Assembly: GCF_045679555.1 (NCBI RefSeq)
Contig: NC_092096.1
Location: 17,118,718 to 17,182,717, forward strand
DNA: 64,000 bases
Source of the DNA: Salvelinus alpinus
Taxonomy: Eukaryota; Chordata; Actinopteri; Salmoniformes; Salmonidae
Direction: 5' to 3'
Position numbers and translations under genes: made by a program
Notes under the pieces: generated by a model
Seen by the model: only the letters and a program-made list of their open reading frames with translations
Database searches by the model: none
Told to the model about the DNA's origin: nothing
Shown: positions 32,277 through 64,000 of the stretch, one piece after another
How positions within the stretch are numbered: the first letter of the stretch is position 1
Layout of the letters: each line of letters starts with the position of its first letter

Positions 32277-32650
32277 TTTGGGGTTTCTGGTAATTTTTCC
32301 CTAATCCCAGTTGGATGATCTTAGATTGCCTGTTTATTCACTACTGATTTCTGGAAAATCTGTGACTAGTGAGAAAGTGTCTGGAGATTTGCAGCTGTAG
32401 GTCTGATGGATCTCAGGAGAATATCACACCTACTGGCACCAGCGGTACTCCACTCACACCGTCGTCTCTAAAAACACACCGCTCTTTCTCGGGTCTATTT
32501 TTCACGGAATATTTCCACAGTAAACTCCCTTTTATTAAATCTTTTTTTTTGTGCTTGATTTTCACTTCTAGTGCTTCGTTTTGAGGATAAACTGTACTGA
32601 TTTGTATTTCTTTGTGTTTGTATTACTGATGCTCAGTGACTGACAACTTG
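32277..32650 (+). other. prr5: probable prr5 3-prime UTR
   Basis: Non-coding sequence directly after the prr5 stop. A weak poly(A) signal ATTAAA lies at 32534-32539 followed by a T-rich stretch. A 50-bp minisatellite follows from 32655. The true cleavage site cannot be set from sequence. Confidence 0.45.
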
Positions 32651-32654
32651 GAAT

Positions 32655-32895
32655 CAGTTTGAGGTGTCTCTTCAAGTCTTGTGAAAGGCCCAGTGGAAAG
32701 GAAACAGTTTGAGGTGTCTCTTCAAGTCTTGTGAAAGGCCCAGTGGAAAGGAAACAGTTTGAAGTGCCTCTTCAAGTCTTGTGAAAGGCCCAGTGGAAAG
32801 GAAACAGTTTGAGGTGTCTCTTCAAGTCTTGTGAAAGGCCCAGTGGAAAGGAAACAGTTTGAGGTGTCTCTGTGAAAGGCCCAGTGGAAAGGAGA
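32655..32895. repeat. 50-bp minisatellite, about five copies
   Basis: The unit contains CAGTTTGAGGTGTCTCTTCA and AAAGGCCCAGTGGAAAGGAA, period 50. It lies in or just past the prr5 3-prime UTR. Confidence 0.92.
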
Positions 32896-33204
32896 GACCA
32901 ATCAGACCTAGCTGAGCTCTCTGGGATGACCCCCACCTGGTTCACCAGAGGTCATGAGTTCATTGCTTTCTCAACATGTCTCTTGTTCAAGAGGCAGTGC
33001 TGGGGTGAGGAGATCAGATAGTGTTCACATGTCTTCATTTTAAGCAGTAGGTATCATGTGCCTGTGTGATATTTCTGCCACAGTGATCTGTGGCTGGGCC
33101 TTTGTTTCTGCTTCAACATTGCCCCCATGTGGACGGGATGTGCAAGTGTCTGCTGCGCCAGAGTCAAATCTTAATGTCAAATACACAAAGAGATGTGTTT
33201 TTGG

Positions 33205-33645
33205 AACGTGAAGGAGCTGGTGGCTCAGTGGTAAGGATCTCACCCCATAAGCATGGGGTTGTAGGTATGATTCCTGACAAAGCCTGGAGGACTGCAACAA
33301 CTGATGGTGGTTTCCCCTCCTGTGAACAGCAGAAGTTACGGAGGAAAACCAATAGAAAAAGTAGACCTGTAGGTTTTTGAAAACTAAGGGTCGTCTACTT
33401 ATGACCCCAACACATCCTGATCCTGAGCTGTGACTGGGGTTTGAACCTGCAACCCTGAACATACGGGGTGAGATCTTTACACCAGAGCCACAGACTCCTT
33501 CACACCTCTAACTGTTTTCTTTGTCATTTTCACATTGAGAATTGCTGAAATTTCCACCAAATCAAACCCAAGATTTGAACCCATAACCTCTGTGTTTGAC
33601 GGCAGGAATTGAACCTCACAGCCACAGACTCTCACACTTCTAGCT
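33205..33645. repeat. cluster of three tRNA-like sequences
   Basis: On the plus strand at about 33205-33275: TGGCTCAGTGGTAAGGATCT (A-box like) and GGTATGATTCC (B-box like), about 70 nt. On the minus strand at about 33425-33495: GTGGCTCTGGTGTAAAGATC and GGTTCAAACCC. A further minus unit at about 33570-33640 shares GAGTCTGTGGCT and GGTTCAAAT. Stems are incomplete and there is no clear anticodon arm, so these are tRNA-derived repeat units or decayed pseudogenes rather than working tRNA genes. Confidence 0.45.
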
Positions 33646-33979
33646 CTTCTTACTAGGATCCAAATAGTTAAACACATGCCTTCTCTTAACTAATGATTTA
33701 GTATGATCGTGTGTATTCTAAATGAACTTGTATGACACAGCCATGACCAACTTCTGGAGTAGGTTTTATGATTAACTAAACAATGACACGTTCAAATGTA
33801 TTAATTATCGTAGCACTTGATGGACAAGTCATTCTGATTTGATCTCATGATTATGTCAAACTGAACCTCAACTCAAACTTGACATTTAATGCAGAATTTT
33901 TGTTGGTTTGTTCATGATTATGGGCTTGATTCAATCCGTAGTGCTGAAGAGTTGCTGTGTAGCGTGATTTACATTGTCA
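33646..33979. other. unique intergenic stretch
   Basis: AT-rich, no gene or repeat recognised. Confidence 0.4.
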
Positions 33980-34332
33980 CCTGACCCTTCGGAGAGTATT
34001 CAGATCCCTTGACTTTTTCAAAATGTTTTTACGTTACAACTTTATTCTAAAATGTGTTAAAAAAATTAAATCCCTCATCAATTTACACACAATACCCCAT
34101 AATGACAAAGCAAAAAACCATTAAAAAAAAGTTTTGCAAATATATTACAAATAAAAAATGAAATATGACATTTACAAAAGTATTCAGACCCTTTACTCAG
34201 TACTTTGTTGAAGCACCTTTGGCAGCGATTACAGCATCGAGTCTTCTTGGGTATGACGATACAAGCTTGGTACACCTGTATTTGGGGAGTTTCTCTTCTC
34301 TGCTTGAGAGGACCTGCAATGCCAGAGATGTT

Positions 34333-34561
34333 TTACTTTATTTAACCAGGAAAAGCCCATTGAGACCCAGAGTCTCCTTTTCAAGGGAAAGCTGGCCAAG
34401 AAGGCAGCAACAATCAATACATTACAGAATTAAAACATACAACATGATCCAGCCTAAAAAAAGCATTTACACTCCTCCGTAACAGTCTCCCATCAATATT
34501 TTTTTATTCATTCAGTGGCACTAACATATCTAGATGAAGCATGGATTGTAGATTATTCCAT
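34333..34561 (+). mobile_element. short retroposon nested in the Tc1 element
   Basis: About 229 bp starting TTACTTTATTTAACCAGGAA, flanked by a 6-bp direct repeat GATGTT (34327-34332 and 34562-34567). It resembles a common fish LINE or SINE 3-prime fragment. It has no open frame. Confidence 0.72.
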
Positions 34562-34634
34562 GATGTTCAATCGGGTTCAAGTCCGGGCTCTAGCTGGGTC
34601 ACACACGGACATTCAGAGACTTGTCCCGAAGCCA

Positions 34635-35390
34635 CTACTGCGTTGTCTTGGCAGTGTGCTTAGGGTCGTTGTCCTGTTGGAAGGTGAACCTTTGCCCCAG
34701 TCTGAGATCCTGAGCGCTCTGGAGCAGGTTTTCATCAAGGATCTCTCTGTACTTTGCTCCGTTCATCTTTCCCTCGATCCTGACTAGTCTCCCAGTCCCT
34801 GCCGCTGAAAAACATCCCCACAGCATGATGCTGCCACCACCATGTTTCACCGTAGGGATAGTGCCAGGTTTCCTCCAGACGTGACGCTTGGCATTCAGGC
34901 CAGAGTTCAATCTCGGTTTCATCAGACCAGAGAATCTTGTTTCTCATGGTCTTTAGGTGCCCTTTTGAAATATTTAGGACTAACTTCTTGTTTCTCATGG
35001 TCTGGGTCCTTTTGGCAAACTCCAAGCGGGCTGTCATGGGTCTTTATACTGAGGAGTGGCTTCCATCTGGCCACTCTACCATAAAGGCATGATTGGTGGA
35101 GTGCTGCAGAGATGGTTGTCCTTCTAGAAAGTTTCCCATCTCCACAGAGGAACTCACCTCCTGACCAAGGTCCTTCTCCCTCGATTGCTCAGTTTGGCCG
35201 GGCGGCCAGCTCTAGGAAGTATTGGTGGTTCCAAACTTCTTCCATGTAAGAATGATGGAGGCCACTGTGTTCTTGGGGACCTTAAATGCTGCAGACATTT
35301 TTTGGTACCCTTTCCCAGATCTCGACACAATCCTGTCTGAGCTCTCCGAGCAATTCCTTCAACCTCATGGCTTGGTTTTTGCTCTGACAT
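34635..35390 (-). pseudogene. decayed Tc1-like transposase
   Basis: Fragments of the N-terminal part (AGRPAKLSNRGRRTLVRR at 35154-35390), the first catalytic block (WSDETEIEL) and the second ([12 protein letters not shown]) lie in different frames. The C-terminal third is cut by the nested insertion, so the protein cannot be made. Confidence 0.85.
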
Positions 35391-35917
35391 GCACTGTCAC
35401 CTGTGGGACCTTATATATAGACAGCTGTGTGCCTTTCCAAATCATGTCCAATCAATTGAATTTACCACAGGTGGACTCCAATCAAGTTGTAGAAACATCT
35501 CAAGGATGATCAATGGAAACAGGATGCACCTGAGCTCAATTTCGAGTCTCATAGCAAAGGGTCTGAATACTTTGGTAAATAATTTTATAAATTAGCACAA
35601 AAAAAACAGTTTTTCTTTGTCATTATGGTTTATTGTGTGTAGATTGCTGAGGAATTGTTTTTATGTAATCCATTTTAGAATAAGGCTGTAACATAACAAA
35701 ATGTAGAAAAACTCAAGGGGTCTGAATACTTTCCGAAGGCACTGTATGCAGACTGCAAACATTCTTTAAATGTCAATCGCGCTATACAGGGGATCTTCAG
35801 CACTATGGGTTGAACATAGCCCTAACATGCCTAAATAGCAAGTATCACACTTGATTTTTCACAGATTTTTATTAAGATGAATAACTTTCTACAGCTCTTT
35901 TCTTTTTGTTCCCATTG

Positions 35918-36180
35918 GTTCTGTTCAGGGTGATGTGTATCCAGATAGACATTGGTTCTGTTCAGGCTGATGTGTATCCAGATAGACATTGGTTCTGTTC
36001 AGGCTGATTGCTGATGTGTATCCAGATAGACATTGGTTCTGTTCAGACTGATGCGTATCCAGATAGACATTAGTCCTGTTCAGGCTGATGTGTGTCCAGA
36101 TAGACATTGGTTCTGTTCAGATTGCTGATGTGTATCCAGACAGACATTGGTTCTGTTCAGGCTGGTTGCTGATGTGTGTC
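35918..36180. repeat. 37-bp minisatellite, about seven copies
   Basis: The unit contains CTGTTCAGGCTGATGTGTAT and CCAGATAGACATTG, with variable GATTGCT insertions. Intergenic between the two convergent genes. Confidence 0.9.
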
Positions 36181-36369
36181 CAGACAGATATTATGGTTAA
36201 CATTATTTACATGTCAGTTTATATCAATGATGACTCCCATCAAGAGATACGATCACTTGATTTGATCCGAGTGTCTCCACAAGAGGTGGTTTGTATGAAG
36301 AAATGTAATGTATATGAAATATGTTTTAAGTGAAGAAAGTGATTGGCAAGGAATTCATTATGAGCTGCA

Positions 36370-36470
36370 TCCTAAATGGCACCATAATCCCTACATAGTG
36401 CACTTCTTTTGAACAGGACCCATAGGGGTCTGGTCAAAAGTAGTGCACTATATAGGGAATAGGTATTGGT
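36370..36470. repeat. hairpin-type non-autonomous element fragment
   Basis: An imperfect inverted repeat: CCCTACATAGTGCACTTCTT on the left and its complement AAAGTAGTGCACTATATAGG on the right. This is a widespread salmonid non-autonomous DNA element motif. Confidence 0.6.
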
Positions 36471-36711
36471 ACACAGCCATGATGGAATCTAGGAATCTAA
36501 ACTGTTGTTTTGCTCATATGATGTACGGAGGAAGAAACTGAAAGTTGAGTCTGAGTGACACAACAAAATCCATTTTTATTTTCCTTATAAACACCTAGAA
36601 CTGATGAAACAGACCAGCCCACAAAAAGTTTCTTTTATTTTCTTCAACATAAATATGCAGACTTCCTTTGAAAACGGAATCACAACGCAAACAACAAATG
36701 TGCGTCTGAAA

Positions 36712-36890
36712 TGTCACCCTATTCCCTACGTAGTGCACTACTTTTGACCAGGGCTGGCACCCTATTCCCTACGTAGTGCACTCCTTTTGACCAGGGCTGG
36801 CACCCTATTCCCTACGTAGTGCACTCCTTTTGACCAGGGCTGGCACCCTATTCCCTACGTAGTGCACTCCTTTTGACCAGGGCTCTGGTG
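36712..36890. repeat. 43-bp repeat built from the same non-autonomous element
   Basis: Four tandem copies of CACCCTATTCCCTACGTAGT plus GCACTCCTTTTGACCAGGGC, period 43. One arm of the element at 36370-36470 has been amplified in tandem, probably within the phtf2 3-prime UTR. Confidence 0.85.
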
Positions 36891-37861
36891 CACTAGGGAT
36901 CAGGATGGCATTTCAGACAGGTTCAGAGTCATTTTCTCAATACATTTTGTTTGTGTCTTTTCTCTCGCAACCACAAAACATGAGCGGCCATCTTCACAAC
37001 AACAATAAAGAAACTAATGCCAAAGAGAGAAAAAGACGAGACAACACCATGTTTTCTTAAAACATTTCCAATAATGTGAAACCGAAACAGTTTTTTAAAT
37101 TTTTTTTTTAAAGAGTGTTAATAATAATACAGTTTTATCCAGCAAATAAAAAGCACGTTGGTCATCTTCACACAGACTGTGCCACGGCAAAAAGTACAAC
37201 AAAAAAATAACAACTACAATGGTTTGTGTGACAGGAACATGTAACATTGTTTTAATACACTACTGTGAAGTGCACTTTTTCAGACATTCCAAACGGTAGC
37301 GGCGAACATCGACTGTGTACAGCAACTAAGACCTGGGACCTCTTTGTTCTAAATATAATACAAACATGTTCAGTCTGTGTTGAGCTACGAGTTATTGCTT
37401 GAAATACAGTCTAACCATTGAAATAACTCAAAATGTGCTGTGAGAAAAACCATGCAACGTAAAATAGTAGAAAGGGAAGGAGGGCGAGAAAAAGCAATAT
37501 TTTGACTGGGTTGTGATGATGGCTCACATGCCTGAATAGCAATATTCAACCAGACTGCACACATCACTGTGTCTGCTTTAGAAAATAGGGTTGGGAGTAC
37601 AGAAGCCAATACTGAATGGTATCACCATAAAAGACCCCATTCCCTCAGGGTATCAGTATGTAAGAAACACATTTCCATTACAGACTTGTACAAGTGTGTA
37701 CCAGGACAAACATAAGCACCCCCCCCCCCCCGAGTAACAAAGTTGACAACGTTCAGTCACACACCGTTTAGTTTTGGCTAGCGGGCCTGGATGTCTCAGT
37801 TTGACATACAGAATACTAACCCAGATATGTTGGCTAGGTTTACATATTCCCATCCACCCAG

Positions 37862-38440
37862 TACAGTACTGTACCTTCCATCTAGCCAGTACTGTACCTC
37901 CCATCTAGCCAGTACAGTACCTCCCATCTAGCCTGTACAGTACCTTCCATCTAGCCAGTACTGTACCTCCCATCCACCCAGTACAGTACCTCCCATCTAG
38001 CCAGTACAGTACCTCCCATCTAGCCAGTACAGTACCTCCCATCTAGCCAGTACAGTACCTCCCATCTAGCCAGTACAGTACCTCCCATCTAGCCAGTACA
38101 GTACCTCCCATCTAGCCAGTACAGTACCTCCGATCTAGCCAGTACAGTACCTCCCATCTAGCCAGTACAGTACCTCCCATCTAGCCAGTACAGTATCTCC
38201 CATCCAGCCAGTACAGTACCTCCCATCTAGCCAGTACAGTACCTCCCATCTAGCCAGTACAGTACCTCCCATCCAGTCAGTACAGTACCTCCCATCTAGC
38301 CAGTACTGTACCTCATCTAGTCAGTACAGTACCTCCCATCTAGCCAGTACAGTACCTCCCATCTAGCCAGTACAGTACCTCCCATCTAGCCAGTACAGTA
38401 CCTCCCATCTAGCCAGTACTGTACCTCATCTAGTCAGTAG
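37862..38440. repeat. 23-bp minisatellite
   Basis: About 25 copies of CAGTACAGTACCTCCCATCTAGC in the probable phtf2 3-prime UTR. A poly-C run lies nearby at about 37721-37731. Confidence 0.95.
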
Positions 38441-39134
38441 TCACCTATTTTCTCACCAATCATCTGAGTGATGTGTTGTGTTTTATCCTGCCTCTATCTC
38501 TCCACTACAGCGGTCACTTAGCTTATCATTAGAAACGCCAAACACACAAAAACATTGTTCATCTATTCTGAACTTTGGTGTACTGTTGTTGTCGTCAAAA
38601 GCAACAACAAAAAAAGCCTCCATTGAGTTTACCAGAAAGTACAACGTGTTTGTGTGTATGTAGGCTTTAAAACACGTCGTTATTACAGTCCGTCTATGAT
38701 CGGAAACAACTACAGTTCTCACAGTGAAATGACTGCGTTTGTGTGTCACAGTCGTCAAACTAAACAGCTGCATTATAATGCACATTGTCCTTACTAGTCT
38801 GAAGTGATGGAACTCTTTTACCTTTTTAACTGAATTGTCATCTTGCTGTGTTTTGATCCCATCCCTCTGAGAACACAAAACCTGTATAGCTTAACATAAC
38901 TTTTTAAACAACAACAACAAAAAAATACTGAAAGGGTAAAATAAATATATCTTGAATTGCACAAGTTAAATGTAAGCACTCCGTTATGAACTCTGAGAAT
39001 GGGGCTGTTTGTCCGTCAGACCATAGATACAGGGAAGCCCAGTCAGTCCGTGAGCGAAAGGACAACAGCGCCCTTGTGTGGTGAGAGAATGTATCACATC
39101 TTCCAGAGCCAGCAGTGACCTGATCAGTTTACTG

Positions 39135-61262
<22,128 letters not shown>

Positions 61263-61540
61263 TTACATTGAAACTTTAGCCAGGGTGAGAAGGAGATGGA
61301 AAGAAGGAGAGGTGAAAAGGAGGGATGAGAGGGATGGATGAGGGTGTGGTAATACAACTGGTCCCCTTGGCTGCTCACTAACAAACTCATACTACCACAC
61401 ATAGTGAGACAGAGAGGTATTGAGAGAGGGGCCATTTGTTTTGATGTACTCAAGGTCAATATGTAAAAAGGAGGGGTAGGGGACTGGTCCATCCTGTCAA
61501 TGCCTCTGTTATCAGTGTTCTTGGGTATATGAGAACACTC

Positions 61541-61912
<372 letters not shown>

Positions 61913-62079
61913 CATACTAACACACAGTGACAGGTTCAGGGCTGGAATTTCCCCATGACCAACCACAACCAGAGAAAGGTAAGGTATTCATGTCTACACA
62001 AGCAGAGGCCAACAACACACTGAACTAATGGTGGAGAAGGAATGTGGGTGAGACTTAAACCTTCCATGTGTTTGGTTCG

Positions 62080-63362
62080 GCTGGAGCCTAGCTGAACTGG
62101 GCTGGAGCCTAGCTGAACTGGACTGGAGCCTAGCTGAACTGGGCTGGAGCCTAGCTGAACTGGACTGGAGCCTAGCTGAACTGGGCTAGAGCCTAGCTGA
62201 ACTGGGCTGGAGCCTAGCTGAACTGGGCTGGAGCCTAGCTGAACTGGGCTGGAGCCTAGCTGAACTGGGCTGGAGCCTAGCTGAACTGGACTGGAGCCTA
62301 GCTGAACTGGACTGGAGCCTAGCTGAATTGGACTGGAGCCTAGCTGAACTGGACTGGAGCCTAGCTGAACTGGACTGGAGCCTAGCTGAACTGGACTGGA
62401 GCCTAGCTGAACTGGACTGGAGCCTAGCTGAACTGGACTGGAGCCTAGCTGAACTGGGCTGGAGCCTAGCTGAACTGGACTGGAGCCTAGCTGAACTGGG
62501 CTGGAGCCTAGCTGAACTGGGCTGGAGCCTAGCTGAACTGGGCTGGAGCCTAGCTGAACTGGGCTGGAGCCTAGCTGAACTGGACTGGAGCCTAGCTGAA
62601 CTGGACTGGAGCCTAGCTGAACTGGGCTGGAGCCTAGCTGAACTGGACTGGAGCCTAGCTGAACTGGGCTGGAGCCTAGCTGAACAGGACTGGAGCCTAG
62701 CTGAACTGGGCTGGAGCCTAGCTGAACTGGACTGGAGCCTAGCTGAACTGGACTGGAGCCTAGCTGAACTGGACTGGAGCCTAGCTGAACTGGACTGGAG
62801 CCTAGCTGAACTGGACTGGAGCCTAGCTGAACTGGACTGGAGCCTAGCTGAACTGGACTGGAGCCTTGCTGAACTGGACTGGAGCCTTGCTGAACTGGGC
62901 TGGAGCCTAGCTGAACTGGGCTGGAGCCTAGCTGAACTGGGCTGGAGCCTAGCTGAACTGGACTGGAGCCTAGCTGAACTGGGCTGGAGCCTAGCTGAAC
63001 TGGACTGGTGCCTAGCTGAACTGGACTGGAGCCTAGCTGAACTGGGCTGGAGCCTAGCTGAACTGGACTGGAGCCTAGCTGAACTGGGCTGGAGCCTAGC
63101 TGAACAGGACTGGAGCCTAGCTGAACTGGGCTGGAGCCTAGCTGAACTGGACTGGAGCCTAGCTGAACTGGACTGGAGCCTAGCTGAACTGGACTGGAGC
63201 CTAGCTGAACTGGACTGGAGCCTAGCTGAACTGGACTGGAGCCTAGCTGAACTGGACTGGAGCCTAGCTGAACTGGACTGGAGCCTAGCTGAACTGGACT
63301 GGAGCCTTGCTGAACTGGACTGGAGCCTTGCTGAACTGGACTGGAGCCTAGCTGAACTGGAG
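62080..63362. repeat. 21-bp minisatellite, about 61 copies
   Basis: The unit GGAGCCTAGCTGAACTGG(A/G)CT, period 21 almost without indels. Being seven codons, it leaves open frames of 488 codons on the minus strand (SSPVQLG repeats) and 350 on the plus strand (LAELDWS repeats). In-phase blocks recur (62640-62880 resembles 63060-63300), showing larger duplications. Confidence 0.97.
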
Positions 63363-63541
63363 CGGAAAAAAACGAGCTGAAGACCAAAGCGAACAAAAAC
63401 AAAAAGTCTTCATAATAAAAGTCTTCATAATAAAAGTCTTCATAATATATGCACAGCTGTTCTGGATGGGAAGCATGCGGACGCCTTTAGTGAGGTGGGA
63501 AAGATGTGGTGAAGCACCACATGTAGGGAGGAGGGTTGGCG
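63363..63541. other. phtf2 intron
   Basis: Includes three copies of AGTCTTCATAATAAA. Otherwise no feature seen. Confidence 0.4.
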
Positions 63542-63544
63542 TAG

Positions 63545-64000
63545 ACACACCCCCAGGTAGCTACCCTGTAGCAGGAGGAAGATGGCTCTGGAGGTAGAGG
63601 AGGAAGATGACTCTGGAGGTTAGGGTTAGGTAGGTACCTTGTAGCAGGTAGAGGAGGAGGAGGAGGAGGAAGATGGCTCTGGAGGTTAGGGTTAGGTAGG
63701 TACCTTGTAGAAGGTAGAGGAGGAGGAGGAGGAGGAAGATGGCTCTGGAGGTTAGGGTTAGGTAGGTACCTTGTAGCAGGTAGAGGAGGAGGAGGAGGAG
63801 GAAGATGGCTCTGGAGGTTAGGGTTAGGTAGGTACCTTGTAGCAGGTAGAGGAGGAGGAGGAAGATGACTATGGAGGTTAGGATAAGGTAGGTACCTTGT
63901 AGAGGAGGAGGAGGAAGATGACTCTGGAGGTTAGGGTTAGGTAGGTACCTTGTAGCAGGTAGAGGAGGAGGAGGAGGAGGAAGATGGCTCTGGAGGTTAG
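63545..64000 (-). repeat. ~60-67-bp array of an upstream phtf2 exon end plus donor
   Basis: On the minus strand each unit reads CTAACCTCCAGAGCCATCTT, then CCTCC repeats, then CTCTACCTGCTACAAG|GTACCTACC. Translated up to the donor this gives TSRAIFLLLLYLLQ plus one base, which matches the PHTF2 segment before VAA. The extra G plus TG of exon 60805 makes Val. Seven donors are seen (about 63562, 63636, 63702, 63767, 63833, 63892, 63945). The true exon lies at or beyond 64000. Confidence 0.88.

Larger units (their letters stand above)
33980..35744 (-). mobile_element. Tc1-like transposon (second family), with nested insertion
   Basis: The right end is GGTCTGAATACTTTCCGAAG...CACTG with TA following at 35745-35746; the left end carries the inverse, CTTCGGAGAGTATTCAGATC near 33988, with a decayed tip. 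Minus-strand transposase remnants occur in several frames: [38 protein letters not shown]. It is heavily mutated and split by an insertion at 34333-34561. Confidence 0.85.
36560..39134 (-). other. phtf2: probable phtf2 3-prime UTR
   Basis: There are no open frames here. The stretch is A/T-rich with ordinary composition, interrupted by a 23-bp minisatellite (37862-38440) and a 43-bp repeat (36721-36890). On the minus strand, AATAAA hexamers lie at 36634-36639 and 36575-36580 and could end the transcript. The extent is inferred, not shown. Confidence 0.5.

Noticed and set aside
33205-33275. Functional tRNA gene
   Set aside because: The boxes are recognisable but acceptor and anticodon stems do not form a standard cloverleaf and there is no Pol III terminator at the right distance.
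61936-63402. 488-codon minus frame (SSPVQLG heptads) and 350-codon plus frame (LAELDWS)
   Set aside because: A 21-bp unit without stops leaves both strands open. The frames lie in a phtf2 intron with no supporting coding homology.

Overview
This window is vertebrate nuclear DNA, almost certainly from a salmonid fish (trout, salmon or char lineage). The evidence is the two spliced vertebrate genes, the repeat set (Sleeping Beauty-type and other Tc1 elements, LINEs with AAATC-type 3-prime tails, hAT-like and LTR fragments) and a very high load of micro- and minisatellites. By eye, roughly half of the 64 kb is tandem repeat. There are no bacterial operons and no CRISPR array.

Two host genes converge tail to tail. 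On the plus strand, prr5 (Protor-1, an mTORC2 subunit) is represented by its last six coding exons (13394-32276, stop TAA at 32274-32276). Its first exons lie left of the window or were not recognised. On the minus strand, phtf2 (a multi-pass membrane protein) is represented by thirteen coding exons running from 60805 down to the stop at 39135. Its first exons lie right of 64000, and its 3-prime UTR probably extends down to about 36.56 kb. All exon phases join without a break, so both genes look intact as far as seen.

Layout: 1-8181, a 50-bp satellite-like array; 8322-9397, an hAT-like fragment carrying a solo LTR; 9.4-15.2 kb, minisatellites around prr5 exons; 16.2-18.6 kb, LINE; 18.6-31.1 kb, a huge prr5 intron packed with arrays, LINE fragments and a Tc1 element; 31.1-32.3 kb, the last two prr5 exons; 32.3-39.1 kb, intergenic DNA and UTR with a tRNA-like cluster and a nested Tc1; 39.1-64 kb, phtf2 with four more Tc1-family elements, a 3.26-kb LINE and many arrays.

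The most striking pattern is that several minisatellites are tandem copies of the exon-intron junctions of these two genes. The prr5 exon at 31111 is preceded by sixteen 56-bp copies of its own first ~40 nt, fifteen of them with a complete 3-prime splice site and all with an in-frame stop. The phtf2 exon ending at 42580 is followed by 34 extra copies of its last ~31 nt plus 5-prime splice site. The exon ending at 54601 is followed by at least four such copies, split by a LINE insertion. An array at 63.5-64.0 kb repeats the end and donor of the next upstream phtf2 exon. The end of the exon at 46730 has one decayed extra copy. Five of the roughly twenty exon ends visible or inferred here have therefore seeded junction-containing duplications, giving long arrays of decoy splice sites.
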